From Isoetes taiwanensis (taxonomy: Eukaryota; Streptophyta; Lycopodiopsida; Isoetales; Isoetaceae): a DNA stretch of 64,000 nucleotides. Every line of letters begins with the position of its first letter. The stretch's first letter is position 1. Shown here piece after piece: positions 10,288 to 21,352 of the stretch. The translations under genes and the position numbers were made by a program. The notes under the pieces were generated by a model. That model was not told where the DNA came from and did no database searches. It saw only the letters and a list, made by a program, of their open reading frames with translations. The stretch lies in the NCBI GenBank assembly GCA_021234155.1, contig JAJEKV010000014.1, forward strand, positions 2,587,957 through 2,651,956, read 5' to 3'.

Positions 10288-12170
10288 CCTAGAAAGCACC
10301 GGATGTCTGTTTGTGCTACATGCTCTGAATTAAAAGCTCAGAGACAAAATGCAAGGACACTTCACACTAAAAATAAGCTTCCAGGACGTGTTCTTGCCTA
10401 GTTCTACTTAAAAGTAGGTTCTTTCCTAAACATATTTTCATTTGAGATGCATTGAAGGAGAAACTGAACAAGCCACGAGAGAACAACAATCTTTGGAAAG
10501 GAGAAAATTGACAAAACATAGGAAGAAAGCTTTGGAACAACCACTCAACTACATATCGGTTGTTATTGATGGAATGGACGTAGAAGAAGACCACCCTACC
10601 ACATTTTGTCAATGTGCCTAAGGATCTTTCTTCAAGAAGATTTCATACATCCGCATGTTGTTGGTGCTATGGTATTTAATGGAAAAACTATCTTGCAAGG
10701 CATTTTTGAATTATCCAAACATTCATGCTTGATCCAAATCTCACTATCACAATATTGAATAAGCTTCTTTCCAATCTAGAACATATACCACCGGTTCTAT
10801 ATCTTCGGCTAGACAACACGACAAGGAAAAATAAGAATCAAAGCGTTGTTTGCTTACTGTGCTATGCTAGTAGAGAAACAAATCTTCAAGAAGGTGAAGA
10901 TTGGTTTTCGCTTGTTGGTCATACACCACGATCAAATTGATCGGATGTTGTGAGGTTCTCTAAGCGTCTTGCTTTCGAAAAAAAAAAAACCTACCGGCAA
11001 TGATTGAGGTTATCCAAGATTCCTACAATCCTCGTCCGGACATCGAAGTTATTGGAAGAAACTTATGATTTCAAAGAATGGATTTTTCGGAGAGATCAAC
11101 GGGGGTCAGCGTGCTATTGAGCCCTTGAGAAACATTACATTTCAACATCGGATCAAAATTTCACTTGAAGATGGCAAGGCCATCTTACAAGGAAAGAAAT
11201 ATGCCACATCCTTGCAAATGGCGACCAAGCAGTGAGTATTCAATTCATTCGCACCATCCCAATACTAGTTCCATGCTCTCTGCAGAAAGCAAATGCCTCT
11301 AAAAAGCTCGAAAGAAATCACAAAGAGTAAAAAGAAGGGAAGAGCATTTGACTCAAACAAATCATTGGATTATATTGAGACAAGTATTGATCGTGCTCTA
11401 ACCACTTTGGGGAGGCGGATGCTTTTGGCCTCAGTTTTTCTCGCAACGTGATATGTTGCAAGCTTCATTACAAGGTCGAAGAACGGTTACATTCAACTGG
11501 CCATCTAGGCAAACTCTCCACGTGCAAGTTGAGAATCAAGAGGAACAAGTAGAGATATTGGCTGGCTTCGGATGAAGATGACAGAGTCATGTACACCGCC
11601 CTGCACGCGCGGCACAACAAGTTGCTCGAGTAGTATCGGTTCAGTCCTCGAGATTCAGAAAGGAATGCTCATAGCTGTCAGTTGATAATGATGAATGGGG
11701 AAGCCATTACGGCTAGCTAAAGTACTGGAGGTAACAAGAGAGGATGGAATTCCCACTCAACTAAAAGTGCAATGGATGAGAACGAATGTTGCCAATGCTT
11801 TCGAGGGGAGTTATACTTTGGAGATGGTAAAAAGGAGTGGGAAAGAGAGCAAAGTCCAAAGCAAGCCTTCGCATGTCATAGATCTATTTGAAGTAAAAGT
11901 TCTTGCATATGACTTTGTTACATTTACACGCTAATAAGTTACGTATGGTCACTCAAACTTTAATAAGGTCGGCAAATGGATTAGACAAACAACACGAAGG
12001 TGGCAAAAAAAAAGATGATGATGAAGACTCACTTGTAGGCGGTGAGGAAGAAGATCGATTCGAGTACATCCAGGTTTGAGAGTGAGGTCGAGGATGAAGG
12101 CTCAAGTGATCGGGGATTAAATGAGTGAGGAGGATGAGATGCATCCCGATCTTGCCGCAAAATGTAAGTT
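10288..12170 (+). pseudogene. DUF7869-type transposon gene, 3' part
   Basis: Continuation of the gene begun at 5784. In order: KHRMSVCATCSELKAQRQ with a C-x2-C pair (10,312-10,323); a basic helix-like KHRKKALEQPLN followed by YISVVIDGMD (10,550-10,579); PPVLYLRLDNTTRKNKN (about 10,790-10,840); VEKQIFKKVKIGF, then LVGHT and, in another frame, HDQIDRM (10,870-10,950); an EPLRNITFQHRIKISLED segment (about 11,120-11,175); a small domain with GKPLRLAKVLEV and IPTQLKVQWMRT (11,695-11,934); and an acidic tail near 12,020-12,110. The conserved Asp in IDGMD, Asp in the RLDN motif and His/Asp around VGHT..HDQID are what I recall as the likely catalytic DDE-like core. At least four frame changes and several stops make it dead. 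No target duplication or element ends were identified. Confidence 0.65.
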
Positions 12171-15110
12171 TGTCAGATGACTCGAACATGTAAAAGAATG
12201 AAAAGTGCGGTGATGAGTGTTTGTCAAAATGTCCTATATTTTTGACAATTTTGTTCATAATTTTGTACAATTTTCACAACCTTGAATATATCACTTCTTT
12301 GTCACTCTACTACCCTTGCTATTTTTTTTATTGCCCCTTTTTTGCTACACTTTATAAAAGTAACTATTTTTTGTTCTAGTTTAGGAGGATGAAAATTGCT
12401 ATTTAAAATTTTTGCATGAAAGTTATGTTCAATCAACCCCTCAAAAATGGTACCTAAATTACTTAAATTGTCACACCTTTCACAAAAAAATCTTAAAAAT
12501 GGACTTTTTTAAGGGAATTTTAGGGAATCTTTCAAAGATTCCTTTTGAAGTGCGTTTGCAGCAAATAATTGCGTTTCATTTTAAACTTTGTTAATGATGT
12601 TGCATATCAATTTGCTTTGAGCGCTTGTGCAAAATTGGATTGTAAGGAAGGGCAATGCTACTATTGATTCCCTTCAATCAAGCGGAGTACTTGTGATATG
12701 ATTCTTTCATGATATATATAAAACTCAATGATATGGTGGTGCTGGGGCGTGGAGCAAGAAGATAAGAAAGAAAGTTAAACTGCATAGGCCAAACTATGGA
12801 TTTACTTATCAAAAGCTAAATTATCTAGAGACTTCTAAAATTAAGATCTTTAGGAAAAGGTAGCATTAGAAAAAAATAGATGATGCCTTATTAATAGGGA
12901 AGCAATAGTATGGAAAGGGAAGCGACATCTTTTATGATGAAAAAGCAACAAGCCTTTTTACAAAAGGCGATCCCCGTTGTATAAGAGCCAAACATCTGCA
13001 ATTATTGGTCAAAGGCAGACGCCTACTATGATTTTGGCAACAACAACGTCAACCCCTGTGAATCAATAACAAACTCTTGTGACTCGGCAGCTGTTCCAGA
13101 CAACAACAATCCTTAAATTCCCTTTTGATCTTCCGTAATGACAAGTCTTAGTACATAATTTGTGTTGTACCTTTGCCAATTCCTGAGCTTATTTCCTATC
13201 TTGAATCTGCAAAACAGCTAGAGAAGATTCTCTAGTGCTAATTTGATTTCTTTTAAACCTTCTTCTTCCAAAGTTCAATATTTCTCAGAAGTTCTCTTGC
13301 TTAGCCTTAAAGGCTGGATAATATATTCTGAAATCGTTCATTGAGATTATTCTATTGTCTCTAAATCCTTAGATCTGTATCATTCGACCAGACTCATCTT
13401 AGACAAACTAACATGTAGTCTCGGCCAGATTTGGTAGGTTTTCACATCCCACCAGTTAACTAACACGGAACTTCATTATTGGATATTTTTTTACAATTTG
13501 TTTTCAAGTATTTTACACATATCTTTTGGATTAGGCTATTGATTTGGTTTGCCCTTATCTGTTCCCAGTTTGATTCGAATTTTGTATTTGCCCAGTTGGA
13601 TTTGGTTTAATGAGTTTGTCCTTATTTTTGCTTCATTATAGCAAGAAGAAATAACAATAAAGAAAAGGTTTAGTAGTACAATTGGTACTAAGGAAGTCTT
13701 GCGTAGATCAAGTGCCCCTTCCAAAGTCTAGCATCAGGGGCAGGGACAGGTCGAGACCAGTGTTCAGACCCCGAGGGATTCACCTTTGATCAGCGTATAA
13801 CCCATGAGAGTTCAACGGAGGGGTGTTTTTTGGACCATTTGAGTACGTATACTTAGGGGTTAGAGGTGTTTTTAGGCATTAATTTGGAGCAATATCTATA
13901 CACAGAGGGGTCAAATTGCCTTTTGAAATTGCGTATACAAGGGGGGTTTTTTGCTACCCTCCGAACGCAGATGCCATACCCCCCTTATGTATAAGTGCAC
14001 CCCCCGGGGTTCAGACAAGTCTACCGCCTTCTATCTTTGGTCTTTAGTGGCCTTTCTTGATTGATAAGAGAAGGTCACTAGATGGAAATTTAATTACCCA
14101 ATTAACTATTTTTAGAGGAGCCTATAACACAACTTCATTGCCAGGTGGAGAAGTTTCTGACACAATAGCCTACGTCAGAAGTGCTTAGCGAGAATGAGAA
14201 ATATTTAGTAAAATTTGATCATTACGTGGAGGTGTTTTTGCCAAAACAACCTCGCGAGAAGTGCCTAGTGAGAGAGGTCCTGCGGAATCCAAATACCCCC
14301 TCCCCCCTCCCCAAGGATCGTATGGAATGCTTTGTGTAGAGGTCCAACATTTTTTGGCTGCACTTTACAACAAGATATATATTATTCAGTCTGAGAAATT
14401 TATGACTGGTACCTCCATGACTGTATCTATTTTGAGATGGACACAACTTTTATGGTTATTCTTAGATTTAAGTTCTTGTGTTTAGTGAATTTGAGGTCTC
14501 GCTACAAAACTCATATTTTTATATATGATTACAAGAAAAGCAATATGTTGAGGTGGGAATACAAACATCTCCAATCTACAGTGGATCAGGACCCTGAACT
14601 TGCTCTCTATCGCGCTTGCAGAGGGAGAGGCAAATGATCATTGATATGTGGATGAGGCCCTGCATTTCTTTAGTGACATTATGTATATGAAGGTTTGTGG
14701 AGTTGTCTCTGCTACTAAGGTGGGGCCACATGGACTAATCGTGCTTGCCACTTTTTTGTTATATTTCAGAATGCTCTTAGCCCGCTCCATGTTCTTCAGC
14801 AAAGAAACCATTTCAAAGGGACTAGTTTCTCAGTGCAGGAGGACGTCTCATCTTTTCAATTTTTTAATTGTAGGAAGGAACTCTACAAGGTAAGGACAAT
14901 ATGCCTTCAAACAAATTGGTCACTGTACCGGGGAGACTCAACAATTATTTTAGATCATTGCTCTTCTAACCTGTGGATTAGCTATGTCTAGATAATATAA
15001 TTACATTTATTTCGTTTAGTTTTTGGATCTTCGTATTCTGTTCTGTTGTTTGGGATTCTTGCCATGTATCTATCACATGGCCCTTTGTTGGTCTCCATGG
15101 ATGTTAAAAT
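12171..15110. other. no gene recognised
   Basis: AT-rich intergenic DNA with ORFs under 85 codons on both strands. The G-rich segment at 13,800-14,010 contains repeated GTGTTTTTTGG/GGTTTTTTGCTA-like words. Its GAACGCAGATGCCAT (about 13,962) recurs at about 15,762 in similar surroundings, which suggests two ends or copies of an old element 1.8 kb apart. Confidence 0.45.
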
Positions 15111-15112
15111 TT

Positions 15113-15158
15113 CTATCTATCTACCTACCTACCTATCTATCTATCTACCTATCTATCT
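15113..15158. repeat. tetranucleotide microsatellite (CTAT/CTAC)n
   Basis: Eleven imperfect four-base units alternate CTAT and CTAC. The open frame across it, giving a Tyr/Leu/Ser run, is a by-product of the repeat. Confidence 0.9.
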
Positions 15159-16336
15159 TTTCTCATAGATCTTTAGTAAAAACATTGCAAACCAACATAC
15201 GAAAGACCAGAAGTTAAATCAAGTCAATCTCCCATAGGGCTACATGAATTTTTATTTGATCGTATAAAGTGAAAACATGGCTTTACTTTACCCTCGGGGC
15301 ACCAGTAGGCAACCCTCTCTATGCAGCACCTTGTTTTATTTTTATTATATAGAAGGATTATACCATGTCCAACATATATTATATTATACTTAAAGGAGAT
15401 GCACTTATGTTATGCATAGAAACCATATGAGTGCACAAAGAGGTTTTCTAATGGGCTATGCATATGTATACTTACTAAAACAAATACACCATTATTGTAA
15501 ATGGTTGTGTAAGACATACACTAAGAGGTCTTTACATAATAACTAAAGGTCATAGGCAATTTTTGTTCAAAAGATAACTAATCATGACAATTGTCAAAGA
15601 AAAAGTTAATTAAGCTTTTCTTTTTATACTAGATTATCTTCTGCAGTAAATTTATTTACGTAGAGATATTTTATAGGGTATTTATGTAAAGCCAATAGGT
15701 GGAACGTATGAAAAGGGGATTTAGTTATAAAAGTAGTAGATAAGAGGTTTTTTCTTGACCTCATGAACGCAGATGCCATGTCCAAAATACATATAGGCGA
15801 ATGCCCTGGGATCATATTAAGCTGTGGGGAATTATTGCCCTGTAGCTACCCTTGGGCTTACACATGCATGAGGTAAGTATAATTGAGGTTGAATACCTAC
15901 GCTTGCATCACATCCATGTCGACTAATACTGACTTGCACCGCATATATTATACATATTTTGCACTCAATACAAGATGTATATATAAGAGGAGACAATCGA
16001 GGCTATAGAATAGAAGGCTCTAATGTAGCTCTAATCTCGTTGGTGGGGCTATGTCCCTCATGCCGATGGCGAACAAATCACTTTGGTTCTGATAGAACAC
16101 TTGCTCTCTGTGCTAATAAAGATTGGTTCAGTTATTTTCATAGAATGAGGACATACAAGGGCCATTAAAAACTTAAACTTCTATTGATAAAGGATGCATG
16201 ACATAGCTCGTTGATATAGAAAACCCTATTCATTTTTTTCCCCTTCTTCACATGCCCCTTCTTCCCTTTTTCTTTTTGGTTATGTTTGGGGGTCTTTGGG
16301 GTGGTAACTTGGCTCCCCAAATTGACTAGAGCAACC
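15159..16336. other. no gene recognised
   Basis: AT-rich DNA with short unplaced ORFs (15,624-15,815 minus; 15,959-16,168 plus). No motif, repeat family or RNA gene could be supported. Confidence 0.4.
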
Positions 16337-16521
16337 AGGAGGATTCACTTGGGTGAATCCTTCAAGCCATAGGAGGACTCGCTTGAGTGAATCTTCCAAT
16401 CAAATTAGGCCGAAAATCACTGTAACATGCCTATAAAGTGCAAGCAAGCCTATAAACTGACAGGAGAATTTGCTTAAGTGAATCCTCCAAGCCAAGGAGG
16501 ATTCGCTCTAGTCAATTTAGG
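16337..16521. repeat. four copies of a palindromic GGATTCAC...GTGAATCC hairpin unit
   Basis: Units of about 26-28 bp begin near 16,337, 16,371, 16,462 and 16,494. The first has the arms GGATTCAC and GTGAATCC around TTGG; the others are diverged (GGACTCGC..GTGAATCT, GAATTTGC..GTGAATCC, GGATTCGC..GTCAATTT). Copies 1-2 and 3-4 form two pairs separated by about 60 bp. The arms could form stem-loops in RNA or DNA. Function unknown. Confidence 0.65.
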
Positions 16522-16651
16522 AAGCTAATAAAGTGGGCGGGGAGGGGGGATGGGAATGGGTGGGTGTTCAATATGCATGTATTGTCTAAATTAACAAGGT
16601 TATATCTATATTGTCGATGTGGCTCTATAGTAACCAACAATGATGGGTATC

Positions 16652-16822
16652 TCTTGATACATAACATATTTATGCCACTAGTTAACTTCTTGGCTTCTTG
16701 GCTAAAGTCCACCTTGCCATTAAAAGGAAGGGAATATGAAATATCTTGTTTGATACATGTAACATATTTATGCCGCTAGATAACATGGATCGAGGCCACC
16801 TTGCCATTAAAAAGAAGAGAAC
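16652..16822. repeat. tandem duplication of about 85-95 bp
   Basis: The block containing TTGATACATAACATATTTAT, then CCACCTTGCCATTAAAA and GGAAGGGAA, is repeated directly downstream (starting about 16,750) with scattered substitutions and a shortened middle. Simple local duplication. Confidence 0.65.
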
Positions 16823-17739
16823 ATGCTTTGACATACACAATGGCTTTACCTCAATTGGAGAGAAAATCATAATACTTTACCTCTAGATATTCTTATTCCT
16901 CATATTGCATTCATGCAGAAACTTGTAGTGTAAGGATTACATTCATTGCATTCGGTTAGAGCACACATAAAGTGCACAATAAGAAGGCTACACTAACTAT
17001 ATACATAATCCAATTTCGTTGGAGTCAAGAGGGGAGAGAGAATCTCGTTTGAGCGCGTAGGAGGCCAAGCAAGTACTAAAATAGGATAAAACATAAGAAT
17101 TGGAAGAAACATGAGGATTGCAGGAGGAGGGGGGAGCGGAGGAAGCATAGATGGAAGTATTAATAATATTACACCCACAAAGAACATAAGGAAGCTTGAG
17201 CACAGCGCAAATCCATTATGCTCCACCCGTTCAAAGACTCCCATTACAAAGGCTAGTCTCGTGCTAAGTTTTCTTGCAATCCTTCTTTTATATTACTGCT
17301 CCCCTAAATAAATATCGGCCTATCCTAGATTGGCACATCTTTCTCAACTACGCCCAACTTGCCAAATTGGTTGAAGTAAAGCACCGAGAGATGCATGAGT
17401 TCATTTGTTACACATGACGTTGCATCTTTATCCCACTAAAGTGCATTTTAACACAAATTTCAAGGAATCTATTGAATTCAAGATTTACTCGGCAATGGAA
17501 TATCTAATACACACGAAAAGGTAGAAAAAGTGGTTGGGACGGATGAGCTCCGTGTGTGATATCCACTTGACAATTTGTACGTTTGCACCAATAAATGCAT
17601 AAGTTCCTAAATCACCACCACTTATCTAAACATATATAAATCAGTTTCATTTTTTTTGTCCGCCTAAAAAAAATTCATATTTTCTCCCCGTCATCAATCA
17701 GTTGTGTTTAATTTTCTTTTGAAATCCACTGCTATATTT
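16823..17739. other. no gene recognised
   Basis: Short overlapping ORFs at 16,993-17,311 on both strands look like chance frames. One is a Pro/Leu-rich minus-strand peptide whose reverse complement is Gly/Ser-rich. Confidence 0.4.
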
Positions 17740-18008
17740 TCGGAGAGAAATACAGGGCTAGGGCTTTCTTTGATTCGATCGCTCGCCTGCCTCAGCAGTC
17801 AGACAGTCTACCGCCAAATTCTTCAGTTCGTCTTTTAATCCATCCAATCCGGCCTCTTCTCTTAATTTATCCAATCCAGCCTCTTCTTTTGCGGATTATC
17901 GACGCCTCTTCTCTGTCTGCCATAGCCAAATCTCGCCCCCTTTTCTTCTGGCGACATGCTGAATCTGGCTTCGGGATATAGCTACAAATGTTGAATCTGG
18001 GTCGCCAG
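17740..18008 (+). other. possible 5' leader exon with splice donor
   Basis: The stretch is pyrimidine-rich (many CTCTTCT and TCCAATC words) and includes a direct duplication of a TTATCCAATCCGGCCTCTTC-like block. It ends at GTCGCCAG/GTATTG with the donor GT at 18,009. This pattern is typical of plant 5' untranslated exons. No downstream coding exon on the same strand was recognised, so the assignment is weak. Confidence 0.25.
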
Positions 18009-18395
18009 GTATTGCCCTGCATGCTTATTTGTTGCTTCGGGATTTTTGTGGAGCTAGCTTTTTAGTTATGGCAGTCAGAGTTATGCCCTTTCTTCCATGC
18101 TGTTCGACGGGGTTGATTTATATATGTTTAGATAAAATTTGGCTTTCCAATCGGCCGGAATTGAATCCATTTCTGGAAGAGAAATGTGCTTGCGTTGACA
18201 CTCTGCCAAATGGGTCGTTTGCAACAAATGGCTATGGCGAGATTTAGTGGAAAACATTTGGATACAGCATGACTTAGTGCAAAAATCATATCCAGAGCTT
18301 TGAATCAGAAAAAAACTATAACCATAGCTAGACATTAGAAAAGGTACTGTTGCAAAGCTGCTGTTGAGGGGAAGGCAGGGATACTGCTCGTTGTT

Positions 18396-18605
18396 TTACA
18401 GATTTAAGTTGAGCGGCGGATCTTCAATTTTTTCTTCCGCAGCTTCTTCGCATGATTTTTCTGCGATCTCCACCTTTTTTTCTTCTGCCTTTGGCTCTAC
18501 CGCCGGAGCTTCTTCCCCTTCCACAAATACAGCGGCTTTGCTCTGCATTAAGCTTTTCATCTTCTGACAAAGGAAAACAGCCTTCATTGAGCCAAAACCC
18601 ACCAT
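18396..18605 (-). CDS. possible exon of an Ala/Glu-rich protein
   Basis: From an ATG at 18,605 the minus-strand frame encodes about 69 residues ending in an acidic, Ala/Glu/Lys-rich tail (VEGEEAPAVEPKAEEKK and KSCEEAAEEKIEDPP) and a stop. Tails of this type occur at the ends of many plant proteins, so composition alone does not identify it. No upstream exon was found. The opposite strand gives only a Ser/Ala-rich shadow. Confidence 0.2.
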   Translation of the reverse strand: MVGFGSMKAVFLCQKMKSLMQSKAAVFVEGEEAPAVEPKAEEKKVEIAEKSCEEAAEEKIEDPPLNLNL

Positions 18606-18626
18606 GAAAACTCTGCCATTCCTCAA

Positions 18627-20055
18627 AGCTTTGACCTTTCTTTACCTTCTCAGTTGTAGCCAGTTCGATTTGAACGGGTTTGCTTCAAAAATGCACTGGC
18701 TACACATGTCTAGTTCAAAAGATCTACTGGCATTACAAGTTCAAGCAAATTTGCTCAGATTTCTGCCCTAAATGCACATCAGGGCAAAAGTGTGAAGCAG
18801 AGCAACGCTGTTGGCTGTTCGACGGGGTGGATGCGATAAACTATGTACTGGCCTCTGCCAAGCTCCTCGTTTTTCTTTCCTGTGTTGTTTATTTTTTTTG
18901 TCCCCCTTTTTCTCTGTGCCGGCCAGCACAGAGAGTCAAAACCAGCATCATATCGAGGCAAAAAAGGTCCGAAGGTCGAGGCTAACTACGACCCATAATA
19001 TGCACAGCACACCAGGCATGAAAAGTGTTAGCTGCAAGAATCAAATCGTTATTCCAGGACTTTGGGCGATGTACCCAAGGAGCTTAACCAATGCATTCTC
19101 AATCAAAGGGCAAGGGGAACCAATCTTTTCGCAGTTCCATTTTGCCGGGGTAAAATGCTGGAAAAAAATAAAATGGGAAATAAAGAGGATGATTGAGTAA
19201 TCAAGGGCTCTTGAGGTTAATGCACAAGGCATTGCAAAACACAGCAGAACCCCAAGGTAGGGGCAATGACAATGACACTGACCCAAGAACAGTAAGGTAA
19301 AAAATAAGGATTAAAAATAAATTGACAAAAAATAGCAGCCCAGTGGCTTTGGGATGTCTGGTTCCAGATTGGAAATATTTTTGCAGATCAAAATGAAGAG
19401 GAGTTGTTTCAAAGAGGAGCACTAGGTTGAAGTGAGAAGCCTAAGTTATTTGGAGACTTTTGACACTACAAGAGTCGCAGGTTTTCAAAAGAATCAGGGG
19501 CTTCCAGAGAGCAGAAGTGATTCAAGAAATTGGCCAGTGGGTTGGCTTCTCGTAATTTGAAAATAGAGATGCACTAGTTCTGGAAGTAAGAGCCTTCAGC
19601 GCTCACATGTCGTAATGATCCAACTTCCAATAGAAAGCCATGGGGTAAGGAGATATAAAAAATCAAAACATAGATATAAAATGGGAAAAAGAAAGTAGAA
19701 TACGCTCTGCACTACAGATAGCTGATAAAGCTCAGTGATTCTGCACAATAATAAAACGTAAAAATAAAGTATTAAAAATGACATAACAAATTCTATTATG
19801 CTTGCATGGTCAAATTTGCTAAATTGTCTTTAAGATCAAATTTCTGAACATCATCAAAACGCTCTTATAAATGGGAGCATGTTATGTTAGGATAGGAGGC
19901 CATATGGCATTATCGAGCAAACCCATGATCTTATTCAAGAATTGGTTTTTCAATTCTACACATAGAACATCCAGGAACTACTGCACTTCTGATTCATCTT
20001 CAAGAATACACCCATGACTTTTGCTGTAGGGTTGGATTATCTACTCAATATGATT
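18627..20055. other. no gene recognised
   Basis: A plus-strand open frame at 18,811-19,200 begins at TTG and carries no motif I know; I do not call it. GCTGTTCGACGGGGT occurs at about 18,097 and about 18,814, pointing to an old partial duplication. The rest is AT-rich with no structure noted. Confidence 0.4.
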
Positions 20056-20148
20056 TTGTTGAAAAAAAAAAAGAGAAATGTTCGCGGCAGCCAACTATGA
20101 TCTTGTTGGAAAAAAAGAGAAATGTTCGCGGCGGCCTTGGCCGCCGCG
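20056..20148. repeat. short direct repeat ending in a GC-rich perfect hairpin
   Basis: GAAAAAAAGAGAAATGTTCG occurs twice, about 50 bp apart. The second copy leads into CGCGGCGGCC-TT-GGCCGCCGCG (20,127-20,148), a perfect 10-bp stem with a 2-base loop in otherwise AT-rich DNA. Confidence 0.75.
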
Positions 20149-20281
20149 ATAAATTTCTTGTATAAATAAGCTTTAGAAGATCTAAACTTATTTAATTGTT
20201 ATTGGCTAGATTCCAGAAATTCCTATCCTTCTATGTATTATAGATACTCTAAGGATTTTCGAGAAAAAAAATAGGTATGTA

Positions 20282-20399
20282 TAGGGGAAAGGAACAAGGG
20301 GACTAATTTCCGGTCCAGCCGGTGGGGTCCCGCGACCGGCGGTAGCCGGGAGCGGGTCACCGGCTGGACCGGAAATTAGGACCCTTGTCCTTTCCCCTA
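20282..20399. mobile_element. 118-bp MITE-like inverted repeat, GC-rich core
   Basis: The ends TAGGGGAAAGGAACAAGG... and ...CCTTGTCCTTTCCCCTA are reverse complements over about 41 bp, including ATTTCCGGTCCAGCCGGTG near the inner end, around a core of about 34 bp rich in CCGG. The outermost TA on each side could be a TA duplication, as in Stowaway-type elements. A decayed look-alike is at about 60,395. Confidence 0.75.
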
Positions 20400-21352
20400 C
20401 AATATAGAAACAGGGGAGCAAATTTTTGCCCCCATTTGCACAAATTCCGTCCCGAGGCGCATTGTGTGCCGCCGTCGACCAGTGTCTGCCGCTTCGACTT
20501 TCTTAGCTTTTTGTTTGTATTTGTGACCGAAGGCGTGTTGTCTCAGTGATTTTTAAGGATTATCATGTGTATTTTAGAAATTTCTTGGTCTTGCAGGTAT
20601 TCTGTTTGATTATAAGTCTATTCTTTTGTATTCTGGTTCGGATTTAGCGCCTCTGGGGTTATGAACTGTACAAGTAAGGCTGCATTCTAGTTTTTTGTAT
20701 TTAAGGTGCAGGCTCGTATTTCTCATATGCCTCCTTTTTCGTGCTTAGACGTGGAATGGAAGAGCCCTAGGTGGCCCATTTCTGAGCAGTTGTTTCTTCC
20801 CCGAAGCGGCAATGGCGGCAATGGCGACAAACATATGGCAGCGAGTTAAGAGTTTCTGAGGTAATATTTTCCCTGAGTTCGTGTGTTTCTGGAACTTATA
20901 TTGATCTTGTTCTTCTACCTTGCATGCGGCTATTTACGGCTTCCAAATTTTTTACGGATTCAGTAGGGAAGCCTCACATTTATCCATTATTGTAAATCTA
21001 CTTCAAACCTCTGTTATCCATTGTAAATCTCTGTTCAAATCCATCTATGTTTTAAATGAAACTCGTTGCTTTAGGTATAATTGTATGTTGTTTCATTTGT
21101 TGTTAAATCCGATCATAAAACATCCGTCTTCTGGTACCGTGGTGAATCTTACGTGTGTATCGGTCTTTCTCTGTATCTGGCTGTATGAGTGAAAAAGGCA
21201 GCTTTTGTTAAAGATAGTAAAAACACATTGTTAACTGGACAACCAGTCCACGAATTGGAAGACCCGACTTCCATTCCGTGTTGTGTAAATACCGACATCG
21301 TGTCAACATCACAATAAGCCCGGGGAATATTTGCGACCCTGTTTCTATATTG
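20400..21352 (+). mobile_element. 0.95-kb inverted-repeat element with a leader-like interior
   Basis: CAATATAGAAACAGGG at 20,400-20,415 is the exact reverse complement of 21,337-21,352, with weaker similarity continuing to GCAAAT on both sides. The interior resembles the 5' end of a plant gene: a leader with CG-rich words, then an ATG at 20,812 in context CAATGGCGGC encoding MAAMATNIWQRVKSF, then TGA and GAG/GTAATA at 20,861. If spliced differently this may be a first exon of an organelle-targeted protein, but no second exon is identified. The element directly abuts the MITE at 20,282. It may be another gene-capturing element. Sixteen bases of end match is modest evidence. Confidence 0.45.

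Noticed and set aside
18811-19200. 129-codon plus-strand ORF with an N-terminal hydrophobic segment resembling a signal peptide
   Set aside because: It starts at TTG, and the hydrophobic stretch derives from a T-rich tract. No ATG supports it and no homologous motif is seen.
20812-20860. Complete small gene MAAMATNIWQRVKSF
   Set aside because: Fifteen codons followed by TGA. It is more plausible as the start of a first exon than as a gene, and no continuation was found.
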